Below are positions 8,520 to 19,732 of a stretch of DNA of 46,136 bases, piece by piece. Position 1 is the first letter of the stretch. Each line of letters opens with the position of its first letter. A model generated the notes under the pieces. The model did not search any database. It was not told the origin of the DNA and was given only the letters and a program-made list of their open reading frames with translations. Position numbers and translations under genes: made by a program. The stretch comes from Planctomycetota bacterium (GTDB lineage: Bacteria; Planctomycetota; UBA1135; GCA-002686595), in NCBI GenBank assembly GCA_021413885.1, contig JAIOPM010000036.1, forward strand, positions 1-46,136, given 5' to 3'.

Positions 8520-9953
8520 ATGCCCACGACCACCGCCGCCCTCGATTCGAAGAAGGTCCAGAAGTTCGTCGATCAGGTTTGGGACGAGAGCATCGTTCCG
8601 AAGCTCGTCGAGTACATCCGCATCCCGAACAAGTCGCCGCACTTCGACAAGGAGTGGAAGGCGAACGGGCACATGGACAAGGCGGTCAAGCTGATCGCCG
8701 ACTGGTGCGGAGCGCGCAAGATCAAGGGGCTGAAGCTCCAGGTCGTGCAGAAGGGCAAGCGCACGCCTGTGATCTTCATGGAGATCCCGGGCGAGCTCGA
8801 CGACACCGTGTTGCTCTACGGCCACCTCGACAAGCAACCCGAGATGGTCGGTTGGTTGAAGGGCCTCGGTCCGTGGGAGCCGGTGATCAAGGGCGACAAG
8901 CTCTTCGGTCGCGGCGGCGCCGACGACGGCTACGCGGCGTTCGCTTCTCTCACCGCCATCGAAGCGTTGCAGCAACAAGGGATTCCGCACGCGCGTTTCG
9001 TCGTGTTGATCGAAGCCGGCGAGGAATCGGGCAGTCCCGACTTGCCGTTCTACGTCGATCTGCTCGCGAAGAAGATCGGCACGCCGTCCTTGGTGGTGTG
9101 CCTCGACTCCGGTTGCGGCAACTACGAACAGTTCTGGGGCACGACCTCGTTGCGCGGTTTGGTCGGCGGCGAGCTCTCGGTCGAAGTGTTGAAGGAAGGC
9201 GTGCACTCCGGCGACGCGAGCGGCATCGTTGCGAGCTCCTTCCGCATCCTGCGCAAGGTGCTCGAGCGCCTCGACGATCCGGCGACCGGCAAGGTGTTGT
9301 CGAAGGACTTCCACGCCGATGTGCCGAAGGATCGGCTCGTGCAGGCGAAGAAGACTGCGCAGGTGCTCGGCGACGCGGTGTGGAACAAGTTCCCGTTGGT
9401 CGAGGGCATGCAGACGATGCACAAGGACAACGTCGAGTTGATCCTCAACCGCACGTGGCGTCCCGCGTTGTCGGTCACCGGCGTCGCCGGCATGCCGTCG
9501 GTCGAGAGCGCGGGCAACGTGCTCCGTCCGCGCACGACGGTGAAGCTCTCGCTGCGTCTGCCGCCGACGAAGGACGCGAACGCCGCCGTCGCGAAGTTGA
9601 AGACGTTGCTCGAGAGCGATCCGCCGTACGGCGCGAAGGTGCGCTTCACGTCCGACACGCCGGGTTCCGGTTGGAACGCGCCGGCGATGGAGAAGTGGCT
9701 CGACGACGCGGTCGAGCGTGCGTCGCGCGCCTTCTACGGCAAGTCGGCGGTGTACATGGGTGAAGGCGGCTCGATCCCGTTCATGGGGATGCTCGGAGCG
9801 AAGTTCCCGAAGGCTCAGTTCCTGATCACCGGCGTGCTCGGACCGCAGTCGAACGCGCACGGGCCGAACGAGTTCCTCCACATCCCGTACGCGAAGCGCC
9901 TGACCGCGTGCGTCACGTCGGTGCTCGCCGATCACGCTGCGCGCAACGGCTGA
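8520..9953 (+). CDS. M20-family metallodipeptidase
   Basis: 477 residues, starting at ATG 8520 behind GGAAG. It has the co-catalytic metal site of M20 peptidases: LLYGHLDKQPE (first His about residue 102), GRGGADDGYAAFA (bridging Asp), EAGEESGSPDL (general-base and metal Glu pair), CLDSGCGNY (metal Asp) and, near the C-terminus, NAHGPNEFLHI (last His). The dimerisation 'lid' domain lies between the last two. There is no signal peptide, so it is a cytoplasmic zinc dipeptidase, probably cutting small peptides in turnover. All metal ligands appear intact and the length is normal. It stands alone between the CBS pair and the TIR gene. Confidence 0.92.
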   Translation: MPTTTAALDSKKVQKFVDQVWDESIVPKLVEYIRIPNKSPHFDKEWKANGHMDKAVKLIADWCGARKIKGLKLQVVQKGKRTPVIFMEIPGELDDTVLLYGHLDKQPEMVGWLKGLGPWEPVIKGDKLFGRGGADDGYAAFASLTAIEALQQQGIPHARFVVLIEAGEESGSPDLPFYVDLLAKKIGTPSLVVCLDSGCGNYEQFWGTTSLRGLVGGELSVEVLKEGVHSGDASGIVASSFRILRKVLERLDDPATGKVLSKDFHADVPKDRLVQAKKTAQVLGDAVWNKFPLVEGMQTMHKDNVELILNRTWRPALSVTGVAGMPSVESAGNVLRPRTTVKLSLRLPPTKDANAAVAKLKTLLESDPPYGAKVRFTSDTPGSGWNAPAMEKWLDDAVERASRAFYGKSAVYMGEGGSIPFMGMLGAKFPKAQFLITGVLGPQSNAHGPNEFLHIPYAKRLTACVTSVLADHAARNG

Positions 9954-10074
9954 GCTCGGGCTCGATGCCGAATGTGGGAGCGCGGGCTCCCGCCGGTCGT
10001 CGCCGCGGCGCGCCTTCGCGCCCGGCGCGGAGCGAGCGTCCGCGCTGACTCAAGCGGCCGACGGGCCGGGCTCG

Positions 10075-10953
10075 ATGGGTGGACTCCACGCCTTCCCCGT
10101 GGACTCGAACCCCATCCGTTCGCCCCGCATGTCGCACTCGCACACCAGCCCTTTCGAAACGCAGATCGAGCAAGGCGAAGCCCTGCGCCGCATGGTCGGC
10201 GGTCTGACCGCGCGCCTCGGCCGCCGCGCCGACGACCTCGATCGTCCCGAGATCGTCGCCACGAGCGAGTTGTGGAAGCGCCTCGCCGAATGGGATCGCG
10301 CCAACGTCGAACGCATTCGCGTCGCGTTCCCCGAGCGCGCCGATCTCGTCGCGCGTTACGTCGGCGGCGACCGACTCGATCGACAGCTCTTCATCACCGA
10401 CTTCGGCTCGCACCGTCAGCGGATCATGAGCGGCGTCGTCGACAAGCTCGCGCTGTTGCGCGCGCTCGAGGACGAGCTCCTGCGCCCGAGCCCCGTCGAT
10501 GCCTCTGGTGCGTCGACGCTTCGGCCGCACCGCGTGTTCCTCGGCCACGGTCGCGATCTCGCGTGGTTGCTCGTCAAGGATTTCGTGCACGAGCGTCTCG
10601 GTCTCGCCGTCGACGAGTTCGACCGCGAGCCGGTCGCCGGTTCCACCGTCGCGCAACGCCTGGAGACGATGCTCGAGCGTTGCACGCTCGGCGTGCTCGT
10701 GATGACCGCCGAGGACGAGCACTCCGACGGTTCGTGGCATGCGCGCGAGAATGTCGTGCACGAGATCGGTCTGGCGCAAGGCCGCTTCGGCGGCGAGCGC
10801 ACGATCGTGCTCCTCGAAGCGGGTTGCGAGACGTTCTCGAACCTCGACGGCAGATTGCAGCTGCGCTTCCCGCGCGGTTCGATCGGCGCCGTGTTCGAGC
10901 CGCTGCGCCGCGTGTTCGAACGCGAAGGTCTGCTGCGCAACCCGGCGGCGTAG
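10075..10953 (+). CDS. Cap12/Pycsar-type TIR-domain nucleotide-binding protein
   Basis: 292 residues from ATG 10075; ATG 10129 (residue 19) is a possible alternative, and neither has a good ribosome-binding site. Residues about 25-140 are helical, Arg-rich and without transmembrane segments. Residues about 152-285 match the TIR-like family of Cap12/Pycsar effectors (PF10137 type): HRVFLGHGRDL opens strand A, then VAQRLETMLERCTLGVLVMT, and ENVVHEIGLAQGRFG. Glu230 lies where the family has its NAD-cleaving glutamate. Known members deplete NAD+ or sense cyclic nucleotides in antiphage defence. No cyclase, STING or other defence partner is adjacent, so a defence role here is inference; the domain is seen. 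Confidence 0.78.
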   Translation: MGGLHAFPVDSNPIRSPRMSHSHTSPFETQIEQGEALRRMVGGLTARLGRRADDLDRPEIVATSELWKRLAEWDRANVERIRVAFPERADLVARYVGGDRLDRQLFITDFGSHRQRIMSGVVDKLALLRALEDELLRPSPVDASGASTLRPHRVFLGHGRDLAWLLVKDFVHERLGLAVDEFDREPVAGSTVAQRLETMLERCTLGVLVMTAEDEHSDGSWHARENVVHEIGLAQGRFGGERTIVLLEAGCETFSNLDGRLQLRFPRGSIGAVFEPLRRVFEREGLLRNPAA

Positions 10954-10968
10954 CCGCTCGCCGCGCGC

Positions 10969-11613
10969 TCAGTCGCCGACGCGGCGGTCGCGGACGTACG
11001 TGCCGGTCAACTTGTCGTCGACGGTTCCGTCGACGTGGAAGTAGTCGAAGCGGCCCTCGCGTTTGCCGCTCTTGTATTCGCCTTGGGCGGCGATGCGGCC
11101 GTTGACGTGCCACTGCGTGTAGATGCCGTTGCGCTCGCCGTCCTTCCAGTTGCACTCGAGCTCGCGTTCGCCGTCGTCGAACCACGCGCACTCGGAGCCG
11201 TCGAGCTCGCCGTCGACGTACGTGCCCTGCCAGCGACGTTGACCGTTCTCGTGCCAGAAAGTCCAAGGGCCGACGCGGTTGGAGTCGACGTAGCGACCTT
11301 CGCCGCGCTTGGCGCCGCTCGGGTACCAGAGCGTCACCGGGCCGTCCATCGCGCCGTTCCACTGGGGTGCCGTGCGTTCCGGTCCGGCGTGCACCGCGAG
11401 GTGGGCCCAACGCGCTTCGAAGTCCGCGCCCGACCGATCCGGCGTCGCGGAGGCGTCGATTCCCGAGCTCGCCTCGGCGGCGATCGGATGCACGGCCTCG
11501 GTCGCCGACGCCTGCACGCCGGCGTTGCAACCGCACCCGAGCAGCAGGAGCGGAAGGGCGAGGCACAGCCCGAACGCGGTTCGAGCTTGCCCGACGTTGG
11601 AGCGGGGGAACAT
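10969..11613 (-). CDS. MORN-repeat lipoprotein
   Basis: 214 residues. A signal peptide ends in lipobox LLGC (Cys27), so it is probably a lipid-anchored envelope protein. From about residue 90 there are MORN-type repeats of the YwqK kind: GPVTLWYPSGAKRGEGRYVD, GPWTFWHENGQRRWQGTYVD, GIYTQWHVNGRIAAQGEYKS, GRFDYFHVDG. The function of such proteins is poorly known; they may be structural or scaffolding. It lies convergent to the TIR gene with a 15-nt gap and downstream of the hydrolase-fold gene. A TAAAGT hexamer at 11698-11703 (minus strand) may be its promoter. No convincing ribosome-binding site precedes the ATG. Confidence 0.8.
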   Translation of the reverse strand: MFPRSNVGQARTAFGLCLALPLLLLGCGCNAGVQASATEAVHPIAAEASSGIDASATPDRSGADFEARWAHLAVHAGPERTAPQWNGAMDGPVTLWYPSGAKRGEGRYVDSNRVGPWTFWHENGQRRWQGTYVDGELDGSECAWFDDGERELECNWKDGERNGIYTQWHVNGRIAAQGEYKSGKREGRFDYFHVDGTVDDKLTGTYVRDRRVGD

Positions 11614-11697
11614 GGTGCGGAGAGGACGATGGCTGGCCCGTGGGCGACGCGGCGGACGGTGTTCCGCGACGGCGCACGCCGCGGTTCGAGCCCCATT

Positions 11698-11703
11698 ACT
11701 TTA
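11698..11703 (-). promoter_or_regulatory. Candidate -10 element TAAAGT for the MORN lipoprotein
   Basis: TAAAGT on the minus strand lies about 84 nt before the start codon at 11613, in a locally AT-richer patch of otherwise GC-rich DNA. It fits the TAnnnT pattern. -35 not identified. Confidence 0.35.
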
Positions 11704-11806
11704 CCCGACTGCGCAAGCCGTTCACGGTTGCGACCGAGTCGCCGCAAGCGCGTACCCGCGGTCTACACGTCGCCGCCGACGCTTTCCGTTCGACGCCGCG
11801 CCGGAA

Positions 11807-12925
11807 TTACTTGCCCGCGCCCGCTTCGGCCGGCTTCGCGACCGGCTGCATCGACTTCAACGCTTCGACGACCAACGCCGTCTTCTGCGCGTCGTCGGTC
11901 GGCGCCGCGATCACCGTCGCGGAACCTTGGATGCCCCATTCCTTCAAGCGCTTGTCGAGCGCGCCGGCCAACGCGGCGATGTCCGGTTGTTGCGCGCCTT
12001 CGGGCGTCGCCTCGGGGTAGAGCATCACGCGGACCTTGAGGCCCATCTTGCCGGCGTTGGCGGCCTTGCCGGCGACGAGCTTGTCGATTGCGAGTCCGTT
12101 CAACGTCACCGAGCCCTTGTAGAGGCCGGGCGCCCCGAACGCGATCGTGTTGGCGACCATGCCGCCCATGCCTTCGCCGGCGAGGAAGACCCGCGCGCGG
12201 TCGTACTTCTTGGTCTTCGCGAACGTGGCGAGCGCGGCGTCGACCGGCTTCTCGTACGGCCAGTTGCGCGCGACGTACGCGTTCGCGTCGTCGAACCACG
12301 CCATGCCGTCCTCGGGCTTGACGCCCATCTGGATGGTCCCCGACGGCGCGATCAGGACGAAGCCGAGCTCGTCCGCAACCGACTTCCACCAGCCCGCGAC
12401 CACCTTGTCCTTGGTCGAGCCGGCGTCGTGCAACACGACGAGCAACGGCATCTCGGCCGCGCCCTCGAGCGCCTTCGGCACGTAGATCGCCGGCGTCGCG
12501 AGGTACTCGTCGAGCGCCTTCTTCATCGCCTTCATCTTCAGGACGAGCGCCGCGAAACGCGGATCGGCGCGCAACGAGGCGAGGTCGGTGTCCTTCTCCG
12601 CCGCGAACGTGATGTTGTCGACGGGATTGCCCGAGGCCTGGTTGCCGAAGCCGAGATCGATCGCCTTCGTCAACCATTCGAACGCGGGCTCGATCTCGTT
12701 CTTCTTCGCGAGACCGCACGCGACGTTGTAGGAGCTGACCGAGTCGGTCGGGTTGACTTCGACGAGCTTCTTGAAGACCGCGATGCCTTCGTCGTTCTTG
12801 CCGCTGTTCAGCAACTCGACGCCGCGCTGCGACTCGCGCGCGTGCTCGGCCGTGCCGAGTTTCTGCGCCCAAACGCCGGACGCGAGCAACAGGGGCAGGA
12901 CGATTCGGAGCACGTTGCGCAACAT
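11807..12925 (-). CDS. Secreted TPR plus alpha/beta-hydrolase-fold protein with degenerate nucleophile
   Basis: 372 residues, ATG at 12925 with AGAGGAAA upstream. A Sec signal peptide ends ASGVWAQ. Residues about 25-100 contain TPR-like helices (SSYNVACGLAKKNEIEPAFEWL). From about residue 145 it resembles the esterase/PHB-depolymerase type of alpha/beta hydrolases: LLVVLHDAGSTKD (oxyanion region), ADELGFVLIAPSG, and the nucleophile elbow. In the elbow GxSxG is replaced by GEGMG (residues 250-254), so Gly252 stands where the catalytic Ser should be. It may therefore be a pseudoenzyme, for instance a carbohydrate- or peptide-binding protein. A CATAAT promoter element lies at 12971-12976. Confidence 0.75.
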   Translation of the reverse strand: MLRNVLRIVLPLLLASGVWAQKLGTAEHARESQRGVELLNSGKNDEGIAVFKKLVEVNPTDSVSSYNVACGLAKKNEIEPAFEWLTKAIDLGFGNQASGNPVDNITFAAEKDTDLASLRADPRFAALVLKMKAMKKALDEYLATPAIYVPKALEGAAEMPLLVVLHDAGSTKDKVVAGWWKSVADELGFVLIAPSGTIQMGVKPEDGMAWFDDANAYVARNWPYEKPVDAALATFAKTKKYDRARVFLAGEGMGGMVANTIAFGAPGLYKGSVTLNGLAIDKLVAGKAANAGKMGLKVRVMLYPEATPEGAQQPDIAALAGALDKRLKEWGIQGSATVIAAPTDDAQKTALVVEALKSMQPVAKPAEAGAGK

Positions 12926-12970
12926 GAGCTTTCCTCTGGCAAGGCGACGTTCGACTTCGACGACGCCGGG

Positions 12971-12976
12971 ATTATG
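12971..12976 (-). promoter_or_regulatory. Candidate -10 element CATAAT
   Basis: CATAAT on the minus strand (one mismatch to TATAAT) is followed by CCCGGCGTC and lies about 45 nt upstream of the start codon at 12925. This leaves room for the AGAGGAAA ribosome-binding site. Confidence 0.5.
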
Positions 12977-13062
12977 CCAGATCACGCGCTCTACGGAACG
13001 GGCGGCGAATGCTCGGCGAGAGGTGCCTTCCCTGTCGTCGCCGAGTAAGTTGCGCAACGTTC

Positions 13063-13136
13063 GGGCCCTTAGCTCAGTCGGTCAGAGCAGGTGACTCATA
13101 ATCGCTTGGTCGCAGGTTCGAGTCCTGCAGGGCCCA
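13063..13136 (+). tRNA. tRNA-Ile2 (anticodon CAU), elongator Met less likely
   Basis: A complete 74-nt cloverleaf: acceptor GGGCCCT/AGGGCCC, D-arm GCTC...GAGC, anticodon stem GGTGA/TCGCT with loop CTCATAA (anticodon 13097-13099), T-arm GCAGG-TTCGAGT-CCTGC, discriminator A. The anticodon-arm region GACTCATAATCGCTTGG and the C4-G69/C5-G68 acceptor pairs match the minor isoleucine tRNA of E. coli (ileX), whose C34 is changed to lysidine by TilS to read AUA. Elongator tRNA-Met also has CAT, so the isotype is an inference. The 3' CCA is not encoded: CCC follows the discriminator. Confidence 0.9.
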
Positions 13137-13265
13137 CCCACCGCAACGCGCGTGTCCTTCGTCGACGTAGGCCGAAGCGCTCGGCTCCATCAGGCTATGG
13201 GTGGACGTGTCACTCGTCGTCGCGTTCCATGTCGAGAGACGATCAACCCATCCAAGGAGCTCCTC

Positions 13266-13736
13266 ATGCAGAAGATCATCCCGTGTATCGCGTTCGCCAG
13301 CCAAGCTGAAGACGCGATGAAGTACTACCTCTCGATCTTCCCGCGCTCGAAGATCGTCAACGAGCTGCGCTACACCGGCGACGGTCCGATGCCGAGAGGC
13401 ACGTTCCTCGGCGCAACGATCGAGCTCGACGGCTCCGAATTCATGCTGCTCAACGGGCCGGACGAGAAGCCGTCGCTCGCCACGTCGTTCTTCATCAAGT
13501 GCAAGACGCAGGAGGAGATCGACCACTACTGGAACGCGTTGCTCGCGGGCGGACAGCCGATCCAGTGCGGATGGTTGAAGGACAAGTACGGCGTCGCGTG
13601 GCAGATCGCACCCGAAGAGCTTCCCAGCATGCTCAAGGACAAGGACAGCGCGAAAGCGACGCGCGTCATGGACGCGATGTGTCGGATGGTGAAACTCGAC
13701 TGGCCCGCGTTGCAGCGCGCCTACGACGGTAAGTGA
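13266..13736 (+). CDS. PhnB-like VOC-superfamily protein
   Basis: 156 residues, start ATG 13266 with AAGGAG nine bases upstream. It matches the PhnB/'3-demethylubiquinone-9 3-methyltransferase' group of the glyoxalase/VOC fold: IIPCIAFASQAEDAMKYYL, SKIVNELRYTGDGPMPRGTF, FMLLNGPDEK, and the C-terminal DKYGVAWQIAPEELPSML. This group is common, cytoplasmic and mostly of unknown substrate; the methyltransferase name is historical and not supported by activity. It follows the tRNA by 129 nt and precedes a secreted protein, without a clear operon partner. Family confident, function unknown. Confidence 0.88.
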   Translation: MQKIIPCIAFASQAEDAMKYYLSIFPRSKIVNELRYTGDGPMPRGTFLGATIELDGSEFMLLNGPDEKPSLATSFFIKCKTQEEIDHYWNALLAGGQPIQCGWLKDKYGVAWQIAPEELPSMLKDKDSAKATRVMDAMCRMVKLDWPALQRAYDGK

Positions 13737-13787
13737 TCGACGCGCGTTGCGCAGGTTGCAGCTCCGTCGGAACGTCGTCATCGAAGC

Positions 13788-15836
13788 ATGAACTCGAAGT
13801 TCACATGGACCGCGGTCGCGATCGTCGTCGCCGTCGCGTGCTTCTTCTGGTGGCCGCGTTCGACCGCGATCGAAACGGCGCGCGGCGCCGACGCCGTTCC
13901 GTCGCACGCGGCGACGACGGAGCGCGCGCTCGCCGACGAAGCGCCGACGAGCCGCGAACCCGCGTCGAGCGCGACCGTCGCGACGCCCGACCCGCGCGCG
14001 GCCGCGCCGCGAGTCGCGAAGTCGGTCGGCGGCCGCGCCGTCGATCTCGCCGCGCGTCCGATCGCGGGCCTGCGCGTCGAGGTCGAGCCCGAGAACCTCG
14101 CGCGGTGGGAGGGTGACGTCTTCGTGTGCGGCGCGGACGCCGTCGGCATCAAGCCCAAGTTGCGCGAGGCGTTGAAGCTGCAGCCGGCGATGGCCGACGA
14201 GATCCTGCGCGCCTTTTGCGGCCAGTGTCGCGACTGCGTGTTCGCGCGCGAAGTGCTGACGGGCCAACCGGTGCCGCGACCGAGTACCGTCACCGACGAC
14301 GCGGGCATTTTTGAACTCGCCTTCGACGGACCGGCGAGTGAGCCGCGCTTCCTCGACGACACGCTCTGTTTCGTCGCGACCGCGAAGTGCGACGACGATG
14401 CGTCGACTCACTTCGTGCTCGCGCCGTCGGTGCGTCTCGCCGGCGACGTCGTCGACGCGTCCGGCGCGCCGCTCGCGGACGTCCAGCTCGAGCTCGGCGT
14501 GTTGCCCGAGTTGCTGACTCCGCCGGCTCAACCGCCGAACTCGATCGACCTCGAGCCCATACCGAGCATCCAAACCGATGCGCTCGGTCGCTTCGAGTTC
14601 GCGCGCGCGCCGGGGATTCGCGGGCAGTTGCTGACGGCGGAGCGTTGGGAGCCCGACGGCAGTTTCCTCCACGCGCAGCGCACGCTCGACGGCGGCGCTC
14701 AGCTCGATCTGCATCTCGTCGTCGACGTGCAAGCGCCACAACGCTTGGGTTCGATCCGCGGCATCGTCGTCGACGAGCACGACGCGCCGATCGCGGACGC
14801 GTGGGTGGAGTTCGGTCAGGACGCGGCGTCGAGCGACGAACGCGGCGAGTTCGTGATCACGCTGACGACGACGCCCGACCCGCAGCGCGCGTTGACCGGC
14901 ATCTTGAATCACGAGCGCGCGGGGCGGATCGCCGACGTCGGGCTCGAGCTGCAGACGCAACGCGATCTCGTCGGCGTGCGGCTCGTGCTCGCGGCGGCGA
15001 GCGCTCCGATCCGCTGCCGCTTGATCGACGAGCGTGGCGCGCTGACGGAAGGTTGGCTGGTCGACTTGGCCGATCCGACGCCCTCCGGGACTTCCGACAC
15101 GTCGCTCGAGGGCGCGATGCGCGGCGTGACGAAACTCGGGCTGCCGGTCGGCGCGGACGGACGTTTCGAGCTCGGCGGTCTGCTCGAGCGTTCGTATCGA
15201 GTGCGGTGTTGGCGCAGGGACTCGTTGGTCGCGATCGAGAGCGAACCCGTGCGGCCCGGCGAGAGCGAGCTCGTCCTGCGCGTGCCCGCGGATGCGGTCG
15301 CGCCGCGCATCGCCGGACGCGTCGTTTCGATCCACGGCGAACCGCTCGCGAACGTGACCGTGCGCGGCGAGCTCGACACGTTCGAGAACGGGAACGTGCG
15401 GAATTTCATCACGCGCATCACCAACACCGATGCGCAGGGTCGCTTCGAGTTCCTCGAGCTCGCGCGCAAGTTGCGGCTCTCGACCAACGGTGACGACCTC
15501 GAGTGGCGCACGAGCGAGATCGCGCCGGGCGCGGATCTCGAGAACTTGACGCTGGTCGCCGCGCGCGAGATGCGCGTGCAGGTCGAGCTCGCGCCGAGCG
15601 ATCCCGCCGATCGGCTGTCGATCGTCGCGGGCGACGGCTCGGCGCGCGCGATTCGCATCCAGACGCCCGAGGTCACGAGCTACGGCCACCCGCGCGTTCG
15701 CCGAACGGACGGTCTCTTTCCGATGATCGTCGTCCCGGAGGACGCGGCGACGCTGATCCTGTGGCGCGGCGACACCGAATTGCGTCGTTTGCAGCTCGCC
15801 TTGCGTTGGCGCGAGCTCAACGTCGTCGGTCCCTGA
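13788..15836 (+). CDS. Membrane-anchored or secreted protein with repeated carboxypeptidase-regulatory-like domains
   Basis: 682 residues. An N-terminal hydrophobic segment (TAVAIVVAVACFFWW) is a signal anchor or signal peptide, followed by an Ala/Thr/Pro/Glu-rich linker (to about residue 75). The rest is a series of transthyretin-like CarboxypepD_reg beta-sandwiches, recognised by repeats such as GGRAVDLAARPIAGLRVEV, GDVVDASGAPLADVQLEL, GIVVDEHDAPIADAWVEF and GRVVSIHGEPLANVTVRG, each followed by a DALGRFEF-like strand. An unusual insertion near residues 140-150 has a CxxCxxC motif (CGQCRDC). It is probably a periplasmic or surface structural/binding protein. No enzyme domain is present. No clear ribosome-binding site. 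Confidence 0.75.
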   Translation: MNSKFTWTAVAIVVAVACFFWWPRSTAIETARGADAVPSHAATTERALADEAPTSREPASSATVATPDPRAAAPRVAKSVGGRAVDLAARPIAGLRVEVEPENLARWEGDVFVCGADAVGIKPKLREALKLQPAMADEILRAFCGQCRDCVFAREVLTGQPVPRPSTVTDDAGIFELAFDGPASEPRFLDDTLCFVATAKCDDDASTHFVLAPSVRLAGDVVDASGAPLADVQLELGVLPELLTPPAQPPNSIDLEPIPSIQTDALGRFEFARAPGIRGQLLTAERWEPDGSFLHAQRTLDGGAQLDLHLVVDVQAPQRLGSIRGIVVDEHDAPIADAWVEFGQDAASSDERGEFVITLTTTPDPQRALTGILNHERAGRIADVGLELQTQRDLVGVRLVLAAASAPIRCRLIDERGALTEGWLVDLADPTPSGTSDTSLEGAMRGVTKLGLPVGADGRFELGGLLERSYRVRCWRRDSLVAIESEPVRPGESELVLRVPADAVAPRIAGRVVSIHGEPLANVTVRGELDTFENGNVRNFITRITNTDAQGRFEFLELARKLRLSTNGDDLEWRTSEIAPGADLENLTLVAAREMRVQVELAPSDPADRLSIVAGDGSARAIRIQTPEVTSYGHPRVRRTDGLFPMIVVPEDAATLILWRGDTELRRLQLALRWRELNVVGP

Positions 15837-15891
15837 ACGTCGCCTTACACGAGTCTCGCGCGTCGAATCGTCCACTCGCGAGCGAAGCGGT

Positions 15892-15897
15892 TACGCT
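15892..15897 (+). promoter_or_regulatory. Candidate -10 element TACGCT
   Basis: TACGCT lies 31 nt before the start of the VOC/zinc-ribbon gene (15929), allowing a short leader with a good AAGGAG site. Confidence 0.4.
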
Positions 15898-15928
15898 CGG
15901 CCGCATTCGAGAGTACTAAGGAGACCCA

Positions 15929-16609
15929 ATGAGCCAAACGATCCAGCAATTCCCGCTCGCGATCATCATCACGGTCAAGGACATGCAGAAGAGCCTCGCG
16001 TTCTATCGCGATGCGCTGGGCTTCGAGATGAAGGAAGCGTGGCCCGATCGCGAGCGTCCGATGTGGACCAATCTCTTGCTCGACCGCCAATCGGTGATGC
16101 TCGGCGTTGCGATGCGCGCCGAGGATGTCAAGCAATGGTGCGGTGACGATCCGGAGGAGCTCGCGTCGAAACTCGCGGAGTGCGACAGCTTCGCGAAGAA
16201 CAAGCCGGGCGTCGGCATCACGACGTACCTCCGCGTCGACGACGTCGATGCGTACCACGCGAAGGTGAAGACGAAAGGCATCCAAGCGCGCGCGCCGAAG
16301 ACGCAGTTCTACGGACAGCGCGATTTCACGCTGCAGGATCCCGACGGCTACAACCTCTGCTTCTACACGCCCATCGCGATGCAGAACTGTCAGTCGTGCG
16401 GCATGCCGATGACCGACGCCGCGTGCGGCCAGATGTTCTGCGCGTACTGCGTCGACGAGAAGGGCGAGCTCAAGCCGTACGAGGCGGTCCTCGAGGGCTG
16501 CATCAGCGGCTACTTCATCCCGATGCAGAAGCTGTCGCGACCGGAAGCCGAGATGGCCGCGCACGCGTTGCTCGCGAAGCAACCGGCCTGGGCCGCGCGC
16601 AAGAAGTAG
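15929..16609 (+). CDS. VOC (glyoxalase-fold) protein fused to a putative zinc ribbon
   Basis: 226 residues, ATG 15929 with AAGGAG seven bases upstream. Residues 1-130 are a VOC domain (SLAFYRDALGFEMKEAW, VGITTYLRVDDVDAYHAKVK, FTLQDPDGYNLCFY). From about residue 150 comes a putative zinc-ribbon domain: CQSCGMPMTDAACG, then CAYCVDEKGE, giving two CxxC knuckles, followed by the helical tail of that family. Both parts occur separately in many genomes. The fusion suggests a metal- or DNA-linked regulatory or detoxifying role, which is not provable here. It is cytoplasmic. No operon partner: the next gene starts 117 nt on with its own promoter candidate. Confidence 0.85.
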   Translation: MSQTIQQFPLAIIITVKDMQKSLAFYRDALGFEMKEAWPDRERPMWTNLLLDRQSVMLGVAMRAEDVKQWCGDDPEELASKLAECDSFAKNKPGVGITTYLRVDDVDAYHAKVKTKGIQARAPKTQFYGQRDFTLQDPDGYNLCFYTPIAMQNCQSCGMPMTDAACGQMFCAYCVDEKGELKPYEAVLEGCISGYFIPMQKLSRPEAEMAAHALLAKQPAWAARKK

Positions 16610-16670
16610 GCGTCGCGTCGCGCCACGCTTCCGACGGAGTCCGCCGCTTGGCGCGCGCGGGCCGCCGGAG

Positions 16671-16676
16671 TATCGT
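16671..16676 (+). promoter_or_regulatory. Candidate -10 element TATCGT for the M16 protease
   Basis: TATCGT lies 49 nt before ATG 16726. The identical hexamer occurs as a -10 candidate at 42135-42140 on the other strand. A short T-run follows in the leader. Confidence 0.4.
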
Positions 16677-16725
16677 TCTCGCCCCCTTTTTGCCAAACAC
16701 GCGCGAACGCGCATTCGGAGCGACC

Positions 16726-19605
<2,880 letters not shown>

Positions 19606-19626
19606 CGGCGGCGTAGCGGTTCGAAC

Positions 19627-19664
19627 GCGCGGCGACGGTCCGGCGACCGTCGCCGCGCTTTTTT
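19627..19664 (+). terminator. Intrinsic terminator after the M16 protease gene
   Basis: A perfect 14-bp GC stem GCGCGGCGACGGTC / GACCGTCGCCGCGC with loop CGGC is followed directly by six T. It is the clearest rho-independent terminator in the window. Confidence 0.92.
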
Positions 19665-19732
19665 CGAGGTCGGGCTTTCGTTCGCGGGCTCCGTGCGTTT
19701 CTCTTGGCCGCGCGAACCGCGCGTCGATCGAC

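Noticed and set aside
9976..9991. Hairpin GGGAGC/GCTCCC after the M20 dipeptidase as terminator
   Set aside because: Only 6 bp, no T-run, and similar short stems occur by chance throughout such GC-rich DNA.
13074..15875. A 933-codon minus-strand frame ending in DSNLRPSDYESPALTD
   Set aside because: The C-terminal peptide is the well-known translation of a tRNA gene read antisense; the frame is a shadow of the tRNA and the 13788-15836 gene.
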